From Rhizopus arrhizus (lineage: Eukaryota > Mucoromycota > Mucoromycetes > Mucorales > Rhizopodaceae): 64,000 nucleotides of DNA. The notes below the pieces were generated by a model. The model ran no database searches. It was not told where the DNA came from and saw only the letters and a list, made by a program, of their open reading frames with translations. Below, piece by piece: positions 44,724 through 56,416 of the stretch. The DNA is taken from contig JAKZZE010000025.1 of assembly GCA_024220505.1 (NCBI GenBank), forward strand, positions 682,001 to 746,000, in the 5' to 3' direction. Position numbers and translations under genes: made by a program. The stretch's first letter is position 1; each line of letters starts with the position of its first letter.

Positions 44724-46516
44724 ATGAATAATTTGGATGAAGCAATACGACTAGTAACAGAAGGAAAGACTAAAGTAAATAAACTCCATACATGTTTAAT
44801 TTATGACTAAAGAATCATTAGGATGCATTTGCTGCTTTTCTTTTCCTTATTGAACTATCCACACAACAACTGAATCAAACCAAGTTTTCAAATCAATGTA
44901 TACATACACATATAGCCATATTCAGTTTAAACTGACATTCTTATACATCAGGTATTGTAAATAGACCTGTAGAATATCAAAACTCAATTGATTTGATTCG
45001 AAAGAGTGTGGATCAATTAGAAAAAATACTTGTACATAAATCAAAACCTCCTCTTCCACCCAGACCAGCAAAAATTGACACAACAAATCTGAAAAGATTG
45101 AGAGGAAATTCTGTTCATTTTGTGGATGATGACGACGAAGATGATGAACCGGTTGACATTGTTGCAGAGTTTCTCAAACAACCTAAAAAAGCAAATAAAA
45201 AATCACAGTGTACTACCATGGCTGATGTCCTGTTTGAAACAGTCATCGATCCTTCCAACCTAGCCCCTGCACAGATACATACCACCGATAGTCTTTCGAT
45301 ACCTACAGCCTCACCTGATGCCGATTACATACCCAATATTCCAGCACCTCCCTTATTGACCACCTATTCTCAGTTACAACAGCAGCAAGGTACCAATCTG
45401 CTCCTGCCCAAGATAAGATCACTCTATATGAGTGCCATGACAATTCCTACCATGATGGAATTCCCTGCTGGTTTGCTAGCCTATCAACTTACCTTGATTG
45501 AATCTGCCATCTTCCGTGCTATTCCCCGTGAAGCACTCTTGTCACATTCTGCACGTAAACCTCATGTGCGTGTAGTGGCCTCTACAGATTTCTTCAATTT
45601 CCTTACTAGAACCATTGAACATTCCATCTTACTTCCTCAAGAGGCCTGCAGACGTGCAGAGATATTAAATCGATGGATCAAAGTAGCTTCTAAACTGTTG
45701 ACTTTATCCAATTACCAAACCCTCAAGGCCGTCGTCTCTGCCTTAGGTACCCCACCCATCCAGCGCCTACGTCGCACATGGGAATGCATTCCCAAAAAGC
45801 AAATCAATCAGCTGGACCTCTTGACCGCCCTCATGTCAGAATCAGACAATTATTGCCGGTACAGACAGCAGGCTCAGACCTGTCTAAATCGACCTGCGGT
45901 GCCCTTCTTGGGTGTCTTTATTCATGACATCACCTACATGTCTGCTGCCAATAAGGTCATCCAAGACGTCTTGGATGCGCTCGAACGGTTTAAGCAACTT
46001 CCTGAGTATCCTCAGCAACCACCTGTTTCTTTTGTGACCAAAAAGAATCGTTTTCGCCCACTGACACTTCATTTTTCTTCCAAGGGGACCACCTCGGCCG
46101 CTGCATGCATGGTGAGTGAAGAGCATCAAACTGAAGAAAGTGTGATTGGATTAGAGCAGCAGTTGATTATGCAGTATGTGCTGATGAGACCTTGGGTGAC
46201 TGAGAAAACAATTGATATGCTCAGTCAGTTGCGTGAACCGTCTAAACGAAATTCGACTGCTACCGTTTCACCAACGACACCGACAGCCAATGGTGAGGAA
46301 TATGAAGAGAAAAGATCGCTCAGTGGGTTTTGGCCATTCAGGAAGAGTATCACGACGAATTCGACATCTGATTTGGTATGGAGCGAAGAAGAGGAGGAAG
46401 ATGAATCGCCTGGTAGCATCTTGAACTATAGGAAATTATCTTTTAGTGCAAGAAAAAGTCATCACCGTTCCTTTTCTTTGCCTTCAAAGTCTCTAATGGA
46501 AGTAACTCATGTGTAG
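44724..46516 (+). CDS. Ras-type guanine nucleotide exchange factor (CDC25-homology domain)
   Basis: There are three exons: 44724-44774 (Met-Asn-Asn-Leu-Asp-Glu-Ala-Ile-Arg-Leu), a short exon from about 44821, and the main exon from about 44952 to TAG 46516. Splicing of the GTATAC...ATCAG intron restores Cys-Ile-Val-Asn-Arg. The N-terminal helices are followed by a Pro-rich and acidic linker. The RasGEF domain begins around 45470: Tyr-Gln-Leu-Thr-Leu-Ile-Glu-Ser, Arg-Arg-Ala-Glu-Ile-Leu-Asn-Arg-Trp-Ile-Lys-Val-Ala, then Asn-Tyr-Gln-Thr-Leu-Lys-Ala-Val-Val-Ser-Ala-Leu, and Val-Pro-Phe-Leu-Gly-Val-Phe-Ile-His-Asp. A Ser-rich tail with basic and acidic patches follows. It should load GTP on a Ras/Rap-type GTPase. 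No REM domain was recognised, and the specific target is unknown. Confidence 0.85.
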
Positions 46517-47065
46517 AGTAGAATGATTTCATTCTGAAATAAATCTTTATTATTCTCATTTTGTACAAGTTAAAAATAGAGAAACACAACAGCAACAAAA
46601 AAAAAAAAAAAAAATTAAAGGCTTATTTTGTAAACTCGTAAAAAATCCCTAATGACAAATTTCAGTGGTAATATTTAAGCAATCATCAGTTAAACATAAC
46701 AGAGAAAGGGAACAAAAAAAAAGCAAGACGAGTTCCGGTTAAATTCAAGCCATGTTTGGGACAATAAAAAAGGATTTATGTCATCCAAAAAAAGAAAGAC
46801 TGAAAAGATTGAGAGGACAAGAAAAATAAGGTTTGGCTTACCCAATATCCAGATTAGGGGGTGAAGGGTGATTCAAGGATTTAGGCAATCGGTAAAGCTT
46901 AAAAAGTCAATCCCAACGTATGTCCCTTTTGGGAAGGAAATTTTGGATGTACAAATAAGGACAATCACAAACAACATCTTGCCAAAATTGAATCCTTTTT
47001 ATTTTTTTGAAGCTTGCTTGTTCTCGTCTTCTTTCTTATTCTCTTAATCATCATACAAAATTTCA
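46517..47065. other. Intergenic, no recognisable gene
   Basis: A 19-nt poly(A) run lies near 46597-46615, just after the RasGEF 3' end. The remainder probably holds the promoter of the next gene; no motif was identified. Confidence 0.4.
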
Positions 47066-48260
47066 ATGTATTCTGCACAACCTATGTTAGGGCCTCAACC
47101 AAGATGCTGCGGTTGTATACCACTAAGGATTGGATCTGGAATTATATGTGTCTTTTGGGCTGTAAGTGTGTTTTGTCAGTATTTGAAAAGAGGGGAAAAG
47201 CTCACTTTATGTTTGTTTATTAGGGAATCTCAATGTATTTAGCAGTCTTATCATTTCAAAATAGCAGTTGTAAAGTACAAAACTATCATGAATACCTCAT
47301 TTACTTATCAATCATGTAGTATTTTACTCTTATATGGCGCAGGCTCCGATTATGGTATATGGAGTAGTCAATCTGATTTTATCACTTGTTTCAATAGGTG
47401 GCATAGTCATCTTAATCATTGTAAATTATCTACTTTAATAATTACGTACACTAACAAGCAATCAATTAGGATAGGGGTAGTCAAATAACAACCCTATCGC
47501 ATGCCATTTGGGTATGCGTCTTTTTGGTACTTGTAGATGGATTAGTAAATGTGATTTTATTTATTATTAATGAATCCGATTATCATTCTTGGTGTATAAA
47601 CTCATCATCAAGTACAATTCAAAATGATTTCTCACAAACCAACAACAGCACTAGCTTTAATTTTCAAAATGATTACTACAATTGTCATCATATGTGGCAA
47701 GATGAGTTAAAATTTGGTATCATTTCTTATATTTTAATGTTTGCATTCTATGTAAGTTTCTTTATGTTCTGAACAATTTGCTTACACATTCTACATAGAT
47801 CTATTGGTCCATGTGTATCTATAGTTTTCGATTGTACAGACCTGAATATATATCAGATGCAGATATCCGTCATGCTCAATCTCATAACATGCCACTGATG
47901 GGTGCCCCATCTATGCCTCAGACTGCAATGATCAATAACCCAGCTGCACCCTCTGGTCCTTATCCACCAGATCGAAGTGTGATTGTACTCAACAATCATA
48001 AACCTTCTAAAAAGAAGAGCAAATTTGATTCATTCAAGCATATCAAGAAATCAATGCGTCCCAACCGGACCGTCACTCCTTTACACAGAAATGATTCACA
48101 GTTCACGATTGGTTTTAAACTTGGCCCGGATGGAAAAATCATTGATATTGAAAGTGCGCCATCTCCTACACCAACTTATACTGCAGTGGATTATTTTAAA
48201 AGAAAACCAATTCAAGAAGATGATGAAGATGATGAGAATGATGACAAGTATTATTATTAG
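47066..48260 (+). CDS. Four-span membrane protein with charged C-terminal tail, unknown function
   Basis: There are five exons. The ATG at 47066 encodes Met-Tyr-Ser-Ala-Gln-Pro-Met-Leu-Gly-Pro, then Cys-Cys-Gly-Cys-Ile-Pro-Leu-Arg just before the first membrane helix. Introns start at GTAAGTGTG (47162), GTAAAGTAC (about 47270), GTAAATTAT (about 47421) and GTAAGTTTC (about 47754); each joins the frame. Four hydrophobic helices are predicted, with an Asn- and Ser-rich loop between helices 3 and 4. The tail of about 140 residues is Pro-rich, then basic, and ends with an acidic cluster and Tyr-Tyr-Tyr. The Cys-rich N-terminus next to a membrane helix could be palmitoylated (inference). The family was not recognised. 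Confidence 0.75.
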
Positions 48261-48880
48261 ATGTTAATAATAAATATCAGAATGACTGTTATATTTATTC
48301 GTGTAAAACAATTACAAATACTAATGCAACCTTACTGATTTGCTGTATTATGAATTATTATATCTCTTTATTCTTTTAATCATTTGTCTTAATCTTGTCT
48401 ATTCACCATTTTAATTTTCAATCAGAACGTCTTTATTTCACTACAAGCCTTTAGGTATCAAATCATCTCTTCATCCACTTTTTTTATTGTTGTAAAGAGT
48501 AACAAGAGTAAGCAATGCAGGTCTGTCGGTGTAAAGCAGGGTTTATTGCAGTAGTTATAAAAATGCCCCTTTATTTTTCCCAGAGATTCAACATGACTCT
48601 TTCTTTTTAGAATGTTTTCAACTATCTCACCTTCTTTTAGACGCTATGTATTTAATCAAGGCAAAAGGTTTAAATCTGAATTAAGTGTAAATGGCATGTT
48701 GTGTTTTGTTATCCACATATTTTTAATCATCATCTTTTAGGCTAGCAAACTCCAAATAAAAAAGACAGATACCTTAAAGCCCTTGGTTACTAATAAAAAT
48801 CTTGTTTTTGGAAATTCCTTTACTGATCATATGTAAACTGTTTGTAAAGCTATGCTTTTTGGGTATTAAATAACATATAG
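48261..48880. other. Intergenic upstream of the broken aminotransferase
   Basis: No gene was recognised. The N-terminal exon(s) expected for the following aminotransferase could not be found here. Confidence 0.35.
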
Positions 48881-48992
48881 ATCAGGATTTCTGTCTATTG
48901 GAATGAATACAAAGGTTGGGATGTTTCTGAAATTCGCCCTTACGAGAATCTTAGTTTGGCTCCCAGCACATCTGTGTTTCATTATGCTACTG

Positions 48993-49030
<38 letters not shown>

Positions 49031-50027
49031 CGAAAAGCATCCATAGTGTATTGGTGCGGCTGAGCTAACTTGGTTTACAGTGTTTTGAAGGAATGAAGAC
49101 CTACAAAGATAAGAATGGAAAGATTCGTCTTTTCAGACCTGACATGAATATGACCCGTATGAACAGATCTACCGAACGTATTGCTCTTCCTGTACGTGAA
49201 AATATATTTTGAAATAGAATAGTCCAAACTAATCCTCTTTTACAGCAATTTAATGGAGATGAATTGATCAAGCTCATCAGCGAAAATTTAAAATTGGATG
49301 AACGATGGATTCCGAATGAACGTGGCTACTCTCTTTATATTCGTCCAACCATGATCGGCACACAAGAAACCCTCGGTGTCAATCCTCCCTCAGATTCTCT
49401 CTTGTTTGTGATTGTTTGTCCTGTGGGACTCTATTATAAAACTGGTTTCAATGCCATTCGTTTGTATGCCACATCTGAATACGCTCGTACCTGGCCACGC
49501 GGTACTGGTTCTGCCAAGTTTAGTGGAAACTAGGTTCCTAGTCTGATGCCTCAACGTTTAGCCGCCGCCAAGGGTTATCAGCAAAACCTTTGGTTATTTG
49601 GTCCTGATCATCAATTGGCTGAAGTGGGTGTCATGAATTTGTTCATAATTATCAGGGATGAGCATGATCAGCCTGAGCTTGTCACTTTCCCTTGGTTGGC
49701 TCAATCCTTCCTGGCGTCACGCGGGGCTCTATCATCCAGTTAGCCAAGGATTGGAACGAATTCAAGGTGACTGAGCGTAAAATCACTATGCCTGAACTTT
49801 GTGATTTGGTCAAGACTGGACGTGCGATGGAAATATTTTGTGCTGGTACTGCTAGTGTTGTAAGTCCTGTCAAAGAGATTGGATACATGGATGAAGGCCT
49901 TAAAATTTCTCTTGATCCTAACGATTCCAATGATCAGGCTGGCCCTTACACAAAGAGATTTAATGATGCGATTTATGCTATTCAATATGGTGAAGTTGAA
50001 CATCCTTGGTCAGTTGTCATCAATTAA
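48881..50027 (+). pseudogene. Broken branched-chain amino acid aminotransferase (BCAT)
   Basis: This is a class IV PLP aminotransferase of valine/leucine/isoleucine metabolism. Introns are retained (one at 48996-49080 containing a 35-nt poly(T), one at about 49190-49245), so it is not a processed copy. Matching blocks are Ile-Arg-Pro-Tyr-Glu-Asn-Leu-Ser-Leu, Cys-Phe-Glu-Gly-Met-Lys, Tyr-Ile-Arg-Pro-Thr, the PLP-lysine block Gly-Thr-Gly-Ser-Ala-Lys-Phe-Ser-Gly-Asn, Glu-Val-Gly-Val-Met-Asn, Leu-Pro-Gly-Val-Thr-Arg and Gly-Ala-type Cys-Ala-Gly-Thr-Ala. A TAG (49531-49533) replaces the conserved Tyr after Gly-Asn, and a one-base frameshift lies near 49690. The N-terminal exon is missing. It reads as a recent pseudogene unless the two breaks are assembly errors. 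Confidence 0.85.
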
Positions 50028-50171
50028 AACAAACATGTATTTAATAAACACTCAAATATACTTCTCCTTTAAATATCTATTGTTTTATCTTTTCTCCTTT
50101 TTTGATCAAACAATGTTTATATAAATTAAATACCATTCTCTCTCCTTTGCTCTTAGTAGAAAGCGGGCTAA

Positions 50172-51477
50172 ATGAAAATAAATTTAATTCATAAATTTGC
50201 ATCAAGATTTGACAATACAAAAACAAACGACCCTCAAAACTCTCTTACCAAGTTTGAATCATTTTTAAACATATTTTTGATTGGTTCACTTGTATCAGAA
50301 ATCGCAGCACTTGCTATTCTTGAATCATTCGTTATTTATTACGATATACTGATTCATTCACCGTGTAAAATTGACATGGCCATGTTTGGGTTTGAACAAA
50401 CCGATTATATCTATCACGGTATACTTATTTTCGCTTCTGTATACCAATTATTCTTGTACCTCGATGCCCTAAGGCAAAGAAACATCTTTCAATTACTGGC
50501 GCTCATACTGTTTGGTAGCTTTTTTTTCTTTCTTCGATTCAATAATAACACTGAATATGGATATTAGGCTTGTTGTTTGTGATTATGGCGGTCGTTCATG
50601 TTTTACAGCACTTTTTATTTGAGGAAGCCGGATGCTACCAGCCCTTGGACACTCCTGTGAATAATATCACCAACTATGTACGAGTGCTTCCAGTCATCTT
50701 TGATTCCGATCTACCAAGGGACTATATATTGATCTCTACTGCGAAAATGAAGCCGCTTCAATACGCAACACTTGCTATCGTTCCCTGGACATTTTGCATT
50801 ATCCTCATTATTGCTATCAAGCTATACTACCGCTTTCATTGGGGAAATTACAATTACCATCATATCAATAACAGCAAGAATATCTGGGATGCAGTGATTG
50901 CCTGGGGAACCTTGACAAGCTTACTAAAGGTATATTATTTTTTCTTATTTGCTTATGCCATACAGCTTGTGCCTTCAACCTTGATGGGTTACAAAGATAT
51001 TTGGGCATTTGAAGGCGCATTGGTTTTGCTTGTGGGTTTTGTGGTATTCTTGCTGGTTATTTTTTACGGCATTCGATATGAAAGTGCGGTTGCCATTATT
51101 CTGTTTGCATTGTTCACTTTAATCACTTTGGGTTATTTTGGATATCGTACTTTTACATTTGCTATTTCTAGAGAAACGCATAAAGATATTTACGAGGTAA
51201 CTGCACTATTTTTCAGTTATACATTTTTCACAGTGCTGATAGGCTCATCTTTTTTTTTTAGTTGACAAGGTACAGCTTACTGTTCTCGACTCTGGTTCTT
51301 CTTGTTTTGGGAGTCATGAATTTCTGTTCGTCAGTCTTGTGCATCAAAAGTATGATGTATCATAAAATACGAATGCTAAGGGACTTTTACTGCAGTTGTC
51401 CCAATTGTTATTTTGGTCCGCCTTTAGCTACAGAAGATCAATCCGATGTAAAAGACAAACGCCTAATTATTGTATAA
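50172..51477 (+). CDS. Polytopic membrane protein of unknown function
   Basis: There are three exons: 50172-50511, 50568-51196 and about 51262-51477. Intron 1 (GTAGCT...TATTAG) joins Leu-Phe-Gly to Leu-Leu-Phe-Val; intron 2 (GTAACT...TTTTTAG) joins Tyr-Glu to Leu-Thr-Arg. The roughly 400-residue product has a short hydrophilic N-terminus and about eight hydrophobic helices. A lumenal loop contains Asn-x-Thr (a possible glycosylation site), and the C-terminal tail has Cys-Ser-Cys-Pro-Asn-Cys followed by a basic end. It is probably a plasma- or endomembrane protein. The family was not recognised, although such multi-span proteins are common in early-diverging fungi. Confidence 0.75.
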
Positions 51478-52065
51478 TAAAAGCTACATGTTTATTGCGA
51501 TAATATTGTTGTTCTATTTTTTTTTATTTCTTTTGTTTTTTGATTTTGGCGCTTTCAATGCTATAGGTAGGAATGTCATTATGTTATATGATCGAGTTTT
51601 GCTAGCCGGATTTTTTGATAGCATAAAAACCGCAACTTTAAAAGTAACAAGACAAACCATAAATGATTAACTGATGGTTTGAAAAGGAGAATAATTTGAC
51701 ACTCACTGCCCCTTTCTTCTATTATTTCATTTACAAGAGTAAACAATAGAAAATAATTTATGAATGAGATAGAATGTTAGCTCTAAAATGGGTTTGCATG
51801 ACAAAAGGATTCATTAAATAGCGTTATTATGCTTTGGTATTTTTGAGTGTTTACCCCAATATCATAAGCCGTCTTATTTTATGAGTATACAATAAAAATA
51901 TAAAACGGTGATGATCCAAAAAGCTATAGATGCAGTAATTGACAAATTTATCTTGTCTTTTAAATAGATCCAGGAGCAACACAATGCATATGACATTCTT
52001 TGTAATTGAAGTATTTATGAGACATGGACCTTAATTCTTAAAAACATCATTTACTTTCTCTATTG
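51478..52065. other. Intergenic; one short hydrophobic ORF
   Basis: An ORF beginning Met-Phe-Ile-Ala-Ile-Ile-Leu-Leu-Phe (51488-51670, 60 codons) has one predicted membrane helix and a basic tail. It could be a small protein or chance reading of the 3' flank. Nothing else was recognised. Confidence 0.3.
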
Positions 52066-53044
52066 ATGACATTATTAGATAAAATAAAAAAAACAAGGCA
52101 AGTGGAGCCAGTCAGTGAAAATCTACCAGCATCTACTTATAAGCCTCAATGGAATTCTCATAAAGAATACAACAAACATGATTCATTTGTACATGTACCT
52201 CTATCACCACCAACCAGTCGCTACACTCGTTACCGTAGACAAAAAAATGGTATGAAGATTAATATAACAATTAAAAATGTATACAGAGCCTCTTAATTGG
52301 GATTGTTTAGATGTAGAGAAATATGAAAACGATGAATCATTTTATAAAGCGATATATTCAAGAAAAGCATCAGAAAAGAACAGCAGCAAAGGGGAACTAT
52401 GCTCGCGCTTACTTTGCTGTTATTGTTGTCCTTGTATTCCATTATGGGGAAGAGCATTGTGCTGCTTTGTTTTCTTGGGAATATGTGTGCTATTGGGATT
52501 CTTTCTGTTATTTGTTTTAACGTTTAAGGCACCGCAAATCACGTTTTTAGGAAATACCCATGAGATACAGCAACAGCAAAATGGAATGTATAATGTTAAA
52601 TATTGTCTACAAAATAACAATTTTTTTGGATTCGATTTTGAAAAGATAAAATTTGTGGTAAAAAAAAAATGAAGCAGGCCCACAGCCTCATCATTTGGGT
52701 GTCTCATACCATATTAGGCTTACTATTCTGGGGTGATAGAAACCGTTGGAGTGGGAGAAATAGCTAAATTAGAGTTAAGTGCACAGTCAGCTACGAACAT
52801 TACTGTCCCAATGCAAATCGTGACACACGGACAAGAAGTACCAACAGCATCAAATAACATGTACCCTAATGTCTTGCTGCTAGCATGTAATAGCACAGAT
52901 ATATATCACAAAAAGAGCATTGAAATATCCTTTGATATGATGCCCGTGATAAGAATATTTAATTATCCTGTAGCGACCGTTGTTTTTCATGGACAAAAAG
53001 TTAGAATACCTTGCGATGAAGTAAGCAATATACAAAAAAGGTAA
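52066..53044 (+). CDS. Type II membrane protein with LEA2-like C-terminal domain
   Basis: There are three exons: ATG 52066 to 52249, then from about 52287 to 52660, then from 52720 to TAA 53044. Introns are GTATGA...ATACAG and GTAAAA...ATATTAG. The N-terminal 120 residues are hydrophilic, ending in a Cys cluster (Cys-Cys-Tyr-Cys-Cys-Pro-Cys) that directly precedes one membrane helix (Ala-Leu-Cys-Cys-Phe-Val-Phe-Leu-Gly). The extracellular or lumenal part resembles the LEA type-2 / water-stress beta-sandwich: Ala-Pro-Gln-Ile-Thr-Phe-Leu-Gly, then Asn-Asn-Asn-Phe-Phe-Gly-Phe-Asp, and Glu-Thr-Val-Gly-Val-Gly-Glu-Ile-Ala. Juxtamembrane Cys residues are likely acylation sites (inference). The LEA2 assignment rests on pattern only. 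Confidence 0.7.
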
Positions 53045-53612
53045 TTTGATTTCGTCAGCTTACTTAACATTGGATAGGTTTCAAAAGATATGTCATCTGT
53101 TGATAAGGTGCTTTAGTTTATAATTCATACAGAAACATTTTCCTCATATGCATACGAAACTACATACATTTACTCTTTATTATAAATAAAAAGCTATTAG
53201 AGCAAAAAAAAGCAATTCTTTCTTGAAATATCACCTGCAGAAAAGTCGGAATAAATACGATTATTTTATGAATACCAAAATATAGTTCAAAAATAAAACT
53301 TCTACACAACAGTTGTATACTTCAACTGGGCTTTCCTGTTGTATAGTCAAGATGACAGATGTATGATGTATGTGTGTAACCTCTTTATTCCTTACTGCAT
53401 CTGCAGCTCTTGTCGCGTACATCACTGAGAAAGAAACGCGTCGGTTAAAGAAATATATCCGGATTACGTGCCACATGGGTCATACACAAGATAGTCCTTT
53501 TTTTTTTTTTAAAAAAAAAAAAGTAACAATTTAGAGTCCTTTTTAAAGGCCTTATTCAATTGCTGGTCCTTCTTTCCTTCTTTCCCCTTTTTTACCCCTT
53601 TTTTTTTTCTAC

Positions 53613-54451
53613 ATGTTTCACCAAATTATCCAATGTCTCATCTTACTATTTATAATAGCAAGCTTTATATTACAAATACTTGTCTTATTAGGCAACTTTC
53701 CCGGTCTTCGTTCAGTTTATATTGCACGAATTGAACTAAATGCCATTACAGGGTCAACAAATGCGTTTGCACAAACATTGACAAAACGGTACTTCACTTC
53801 TATACCAGACTATTTTACTATCAGCATTTTGCGGTTATGTGAAGGATACAATAATGATACCTCAAAGAATTTATGTTCACCCGCAAGTCTAGGATTCAGA
53901 TACAGTAGTGTATAGATATAACTTCTGATTGACTTTGATAAAACTAAACTGTATCTATAGCTTCATCAGATGAATTGCTAGATACGTTCCAGAGCCAGCT
54001 TCCAGATTCAATGCATCATGAATTTGCAGGTATTCAAGGAGGTGTATTCATTGTTTCTGTCCTCCTTTGCTTCATTTTACTTGTTTATTACATCTTCCAC
54101 CTATTTTTTGAACGACGCCATAGGTTTGGATGGTGCTGGATTTTGCTTTGTTTACTTCTTACAGTTCTCGCCTTGGCATTTGCTATTGCCACATTCGTAA
54201 TTCAGCTTTATGTGTTCCGTTTGATTGATAATGCTCTAGACAACCTAACAGGCTCTTTTCTTGGAGATTTATTCAGCGAATTTGTGCAACTAGTAATTAA
54301 AAAAGGATCCTCTGTTTGGTTATCTTTGGTCTCTCTGATTTTGCTTTTCTTGACACTTGTCTTGCTATCGGTTAGTATGTGCTTCTTTAACAGACGAAAA
54401 AGAGAGCGAACGGACGCAACAAGCAGTGCATATGATATGAGGTCTGCTTAA
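53613..54451 (+). CDS. SUR7/PalI-family four-span membrane protein
   Basis: There are two exons. The ATG at 53613 encodes a first membrane helix (Leu-Ile-Leu-Leu-Phe-Ile-Ile-Ala-Ser-Phe), then an extracellular loop with Ile-Pro-Asp-Tyr-Phe-Thr, Leu-Arg-Leu-Cys-Glu-Gly and a second Cys (Asn-Leu-Cys-Ser-Pro). The intron (GTAGTG or GTGTAT near 53906 to CTATAG 53960) leads to three further helices and a short basic cytoplasmic tail ending at TAA 54451. The layout, helix 1, a loop with two Cys, and helices 2-4, is that of the SUR7/PalI family of fungal cortical proteins. These act in eisosomes, cell-wall integrity or ambient-pH sensing. The exact donor site is uncertain by 3 nt. Confidence 0.65.
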
Positions 54452-54717
54452 TACTTTTTTTGTATGTAGTAATTGTACGATAGAATAAAATATTAATAAT
54501 AATTAACGTTATATTTTGAAACAAAATCCTTTTTAAATACTAATGGAGTACTTTTCGATGCTATGAAAATAATTCAAAAACGATTCTCTAATGTAGTTCT
54601 TAAAAAGTAACAATTGGTAGGTACTATATGATGCATTCCCTTTTTTCAAAGTTTTAAACTGCTGTATTCCTTACTATTCCATCTTTGCTTATTTGCTCCA
54701 AGCACTTTATTTTTTTT

Positions 54718-54949
54718 CTTCACAGAATCAACTTTTTTTTTTTTTTTGTATGAGGATTTTATTCGGATGCCGCATTTTTAGCTGGTCATCATAAGAAACA
54801 TTTTTTTAATAACAGGGCTTAAACCCACGAACAAACAAACAGAAAACGACCATGGAGATTGGAACTTGTGCTGTCAGACGAGAGACTAATCCAGCAGAAA
54901 GGACTTGACCACTTCGCTAGGGGCCTTTGCCCCTTCACAGAATCAACTT
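54718..54949 (-). mobile_element. tRNA-derived SINE with 17-bp target-site duplication
   Basis: A perfect 17-bp direct repeat CTTCACAGAATCAACTT occurs at 54718-54734 and 54933-54949. The 198-bp insert between them, read on the minus strand, starts with a hairpin (GGGGCAAAGGCCCC) and a Pol III box A match (TAGCGAAGTGG). A box B-like AGTTCCAATCT follows about 42 nt later. It ends in an A tail (13 T on the plus strand, 54735-54747). These are the classic marks of a tRNA-headed SINE inserted by LINE machinery. No acceptor stem pairing supports a real tRNA. Confidence 0.8.
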
Positions 54950-55127
54950 AATTATGTGCACTTGCAGTCATTTCAAGAAGTAAAGTCGTTGGTTTTGAAT
55001 TTGAAGTCGTGCAAAAAAATCTTGTTTATTTTTACATGTCGCTTAGTAATTGCCCAATGATATCCTTGGCATTTTATTTGGTATAAATAGAAGTGATGTT
55101 CTCAATTCCCTTCTTTCTTTTTCAAAG

Positions 55128-56416
55128 ATGGATATGCAATTTTTTTTTACGAAGATGGGCAAGGGCACATTGTCGATGAACATGGAGTTGAACCGATGGA
55201 TCTTGCCGTTGATAAGGAGCTTTTCGCCATCGAAACAATAAGTTCTCATACTCAGTTTTTACAGAATAAACCTCCAGAGAGACCATCTAAGCCTACATTG
55301 CATTCAACTGGAGATGAAAGGAATCATGTGGATGTTTATATGGATCTTTGCAATAAGAGACGATATACATTTTACTCAGACGACGAAAAGGCTCGATTTT
55401 TTCATTTATTTTTTAGTAAATGTCTCAGTGCTTCGGCTGCTGCGAAACAATTAGGTATTCATATTCGTGCGGCCCAAAGATGAGTCAAGCGTTATTATGA
55501 AATCCTGAAAGTATTTTCGAAAAAAAGAAAAAATCAGGCCGACGTCGTATTCTTGGGGAAGAGCATAAGCAATTTATTTTAAATTACATTGATGAGAATC
55601 CTTCTGCTGTTTTAACTAAAGTGGTAGAAAGTTTACTGCAATACTTTGTAAATCTTAACGTTTCTCGTACTACTGTCTATAACTTCATGACAACGTAGTG
55701 TAACTTATCTATTAAACAAGCGCAATTCCAACCTTTGGAAAGAAACAGTGAGGAAAAAATTCAACAAAGGTATGATTGGGTACAAAAGTGGCAACAAACT
55801 GATTTGGACTTTACAACAAATTGTGTCTTTCTTGATGAATCAGCCTTTCATATTAATTTGAAACAAGGTATGGCATGGTCAAAGAAAGGACCCCCTGCAG
55901 TAGTTACAGTGCCTATGACTAAAGCAAAAGCAACATCGATTTTAGGTGCAATATCTGCCACCGGTCTAATTAATGTTAGTTTACGAGTTCCAAAACGAAT
56001 CAAAGAGAAAGCTTGGGTATGAGGCTGATGCTTATAGTATAGAAACAGTGACAGGACATTATTTGAGCTTTTTAAAAGCTACTCTTGATGAAATGGACAA
56101 GTATCCAGAAATGAAGGGACGCTATCTTGTGATGGATAATGCTCCTATCCATAGCTCAACTGATATAGGAAAGTATATATATTCTCGAGGATATCGATTT
56201 GTATATCTTCCTCCATACTCTCCTGAATTGAATCCAATTGAGCAGTTCTGGTCAATTATCAAGAGTAAAGTGAACCGAAATAAGTTCTTGGAAAAAGAGA
56301 CGTTGATGACCAGAATTAGCGAAGCTTGCGATAGTTTATACTTAAGTGACTTCAAAGGCTTTGTTTCTCATTCTGCCAAATGCTTTGGTAAGTGTCTCTA
56401 CAAAGAAAAGTTATAA
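55128..56416 (+). pseudogene. Tc1-like DD34E transposase, decayed
   Basis: The domain order is complete. An N-terminal segment follows ATG 55128, with a shift in a T9 run near 55141. The helix-turn-helix is Leu-Ser-Ala-Ser-Ala-Ala-Ala-Lys-Gln-Leu-Gly-Ile-His (about 55430). A basic Gly-Arg-Arg-Arg linker and a second HTH follow. The catalytic domain has Phe-Leu-Asp-Glu-Ser-Ala-Phe (first Asp, about 55830), Val-Met-Asp-Asn-Ala-Pro-Ile-His (second Asp, about 56130) and Asn-Pro-Ile-Glu-Gln-Phe-Trp (Glu), with 34 residues between the second Asp and the Glu. Defects are TGA in place of the Trp after Ala-Gln-Arg (55482), TAG at about 55696, and frameshifts near 55505 and 56005. All catalytic residues survive, but the chain cannot be made. 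Confidence 0.88.

Noticed and set aside
48997..49032. Poly(T) inside the BCAT intron as an insertion tail
   Set aside because: It lies within the intron with normal splice ends and without target duplication; treated as a simple repeat.
54750..54932. tRNA gene on the minus strand
   Set aside because: Box A and B matches exist, but no acceptor or anticodon stem can be paired; the A tail and target duplication show a SINE instead.
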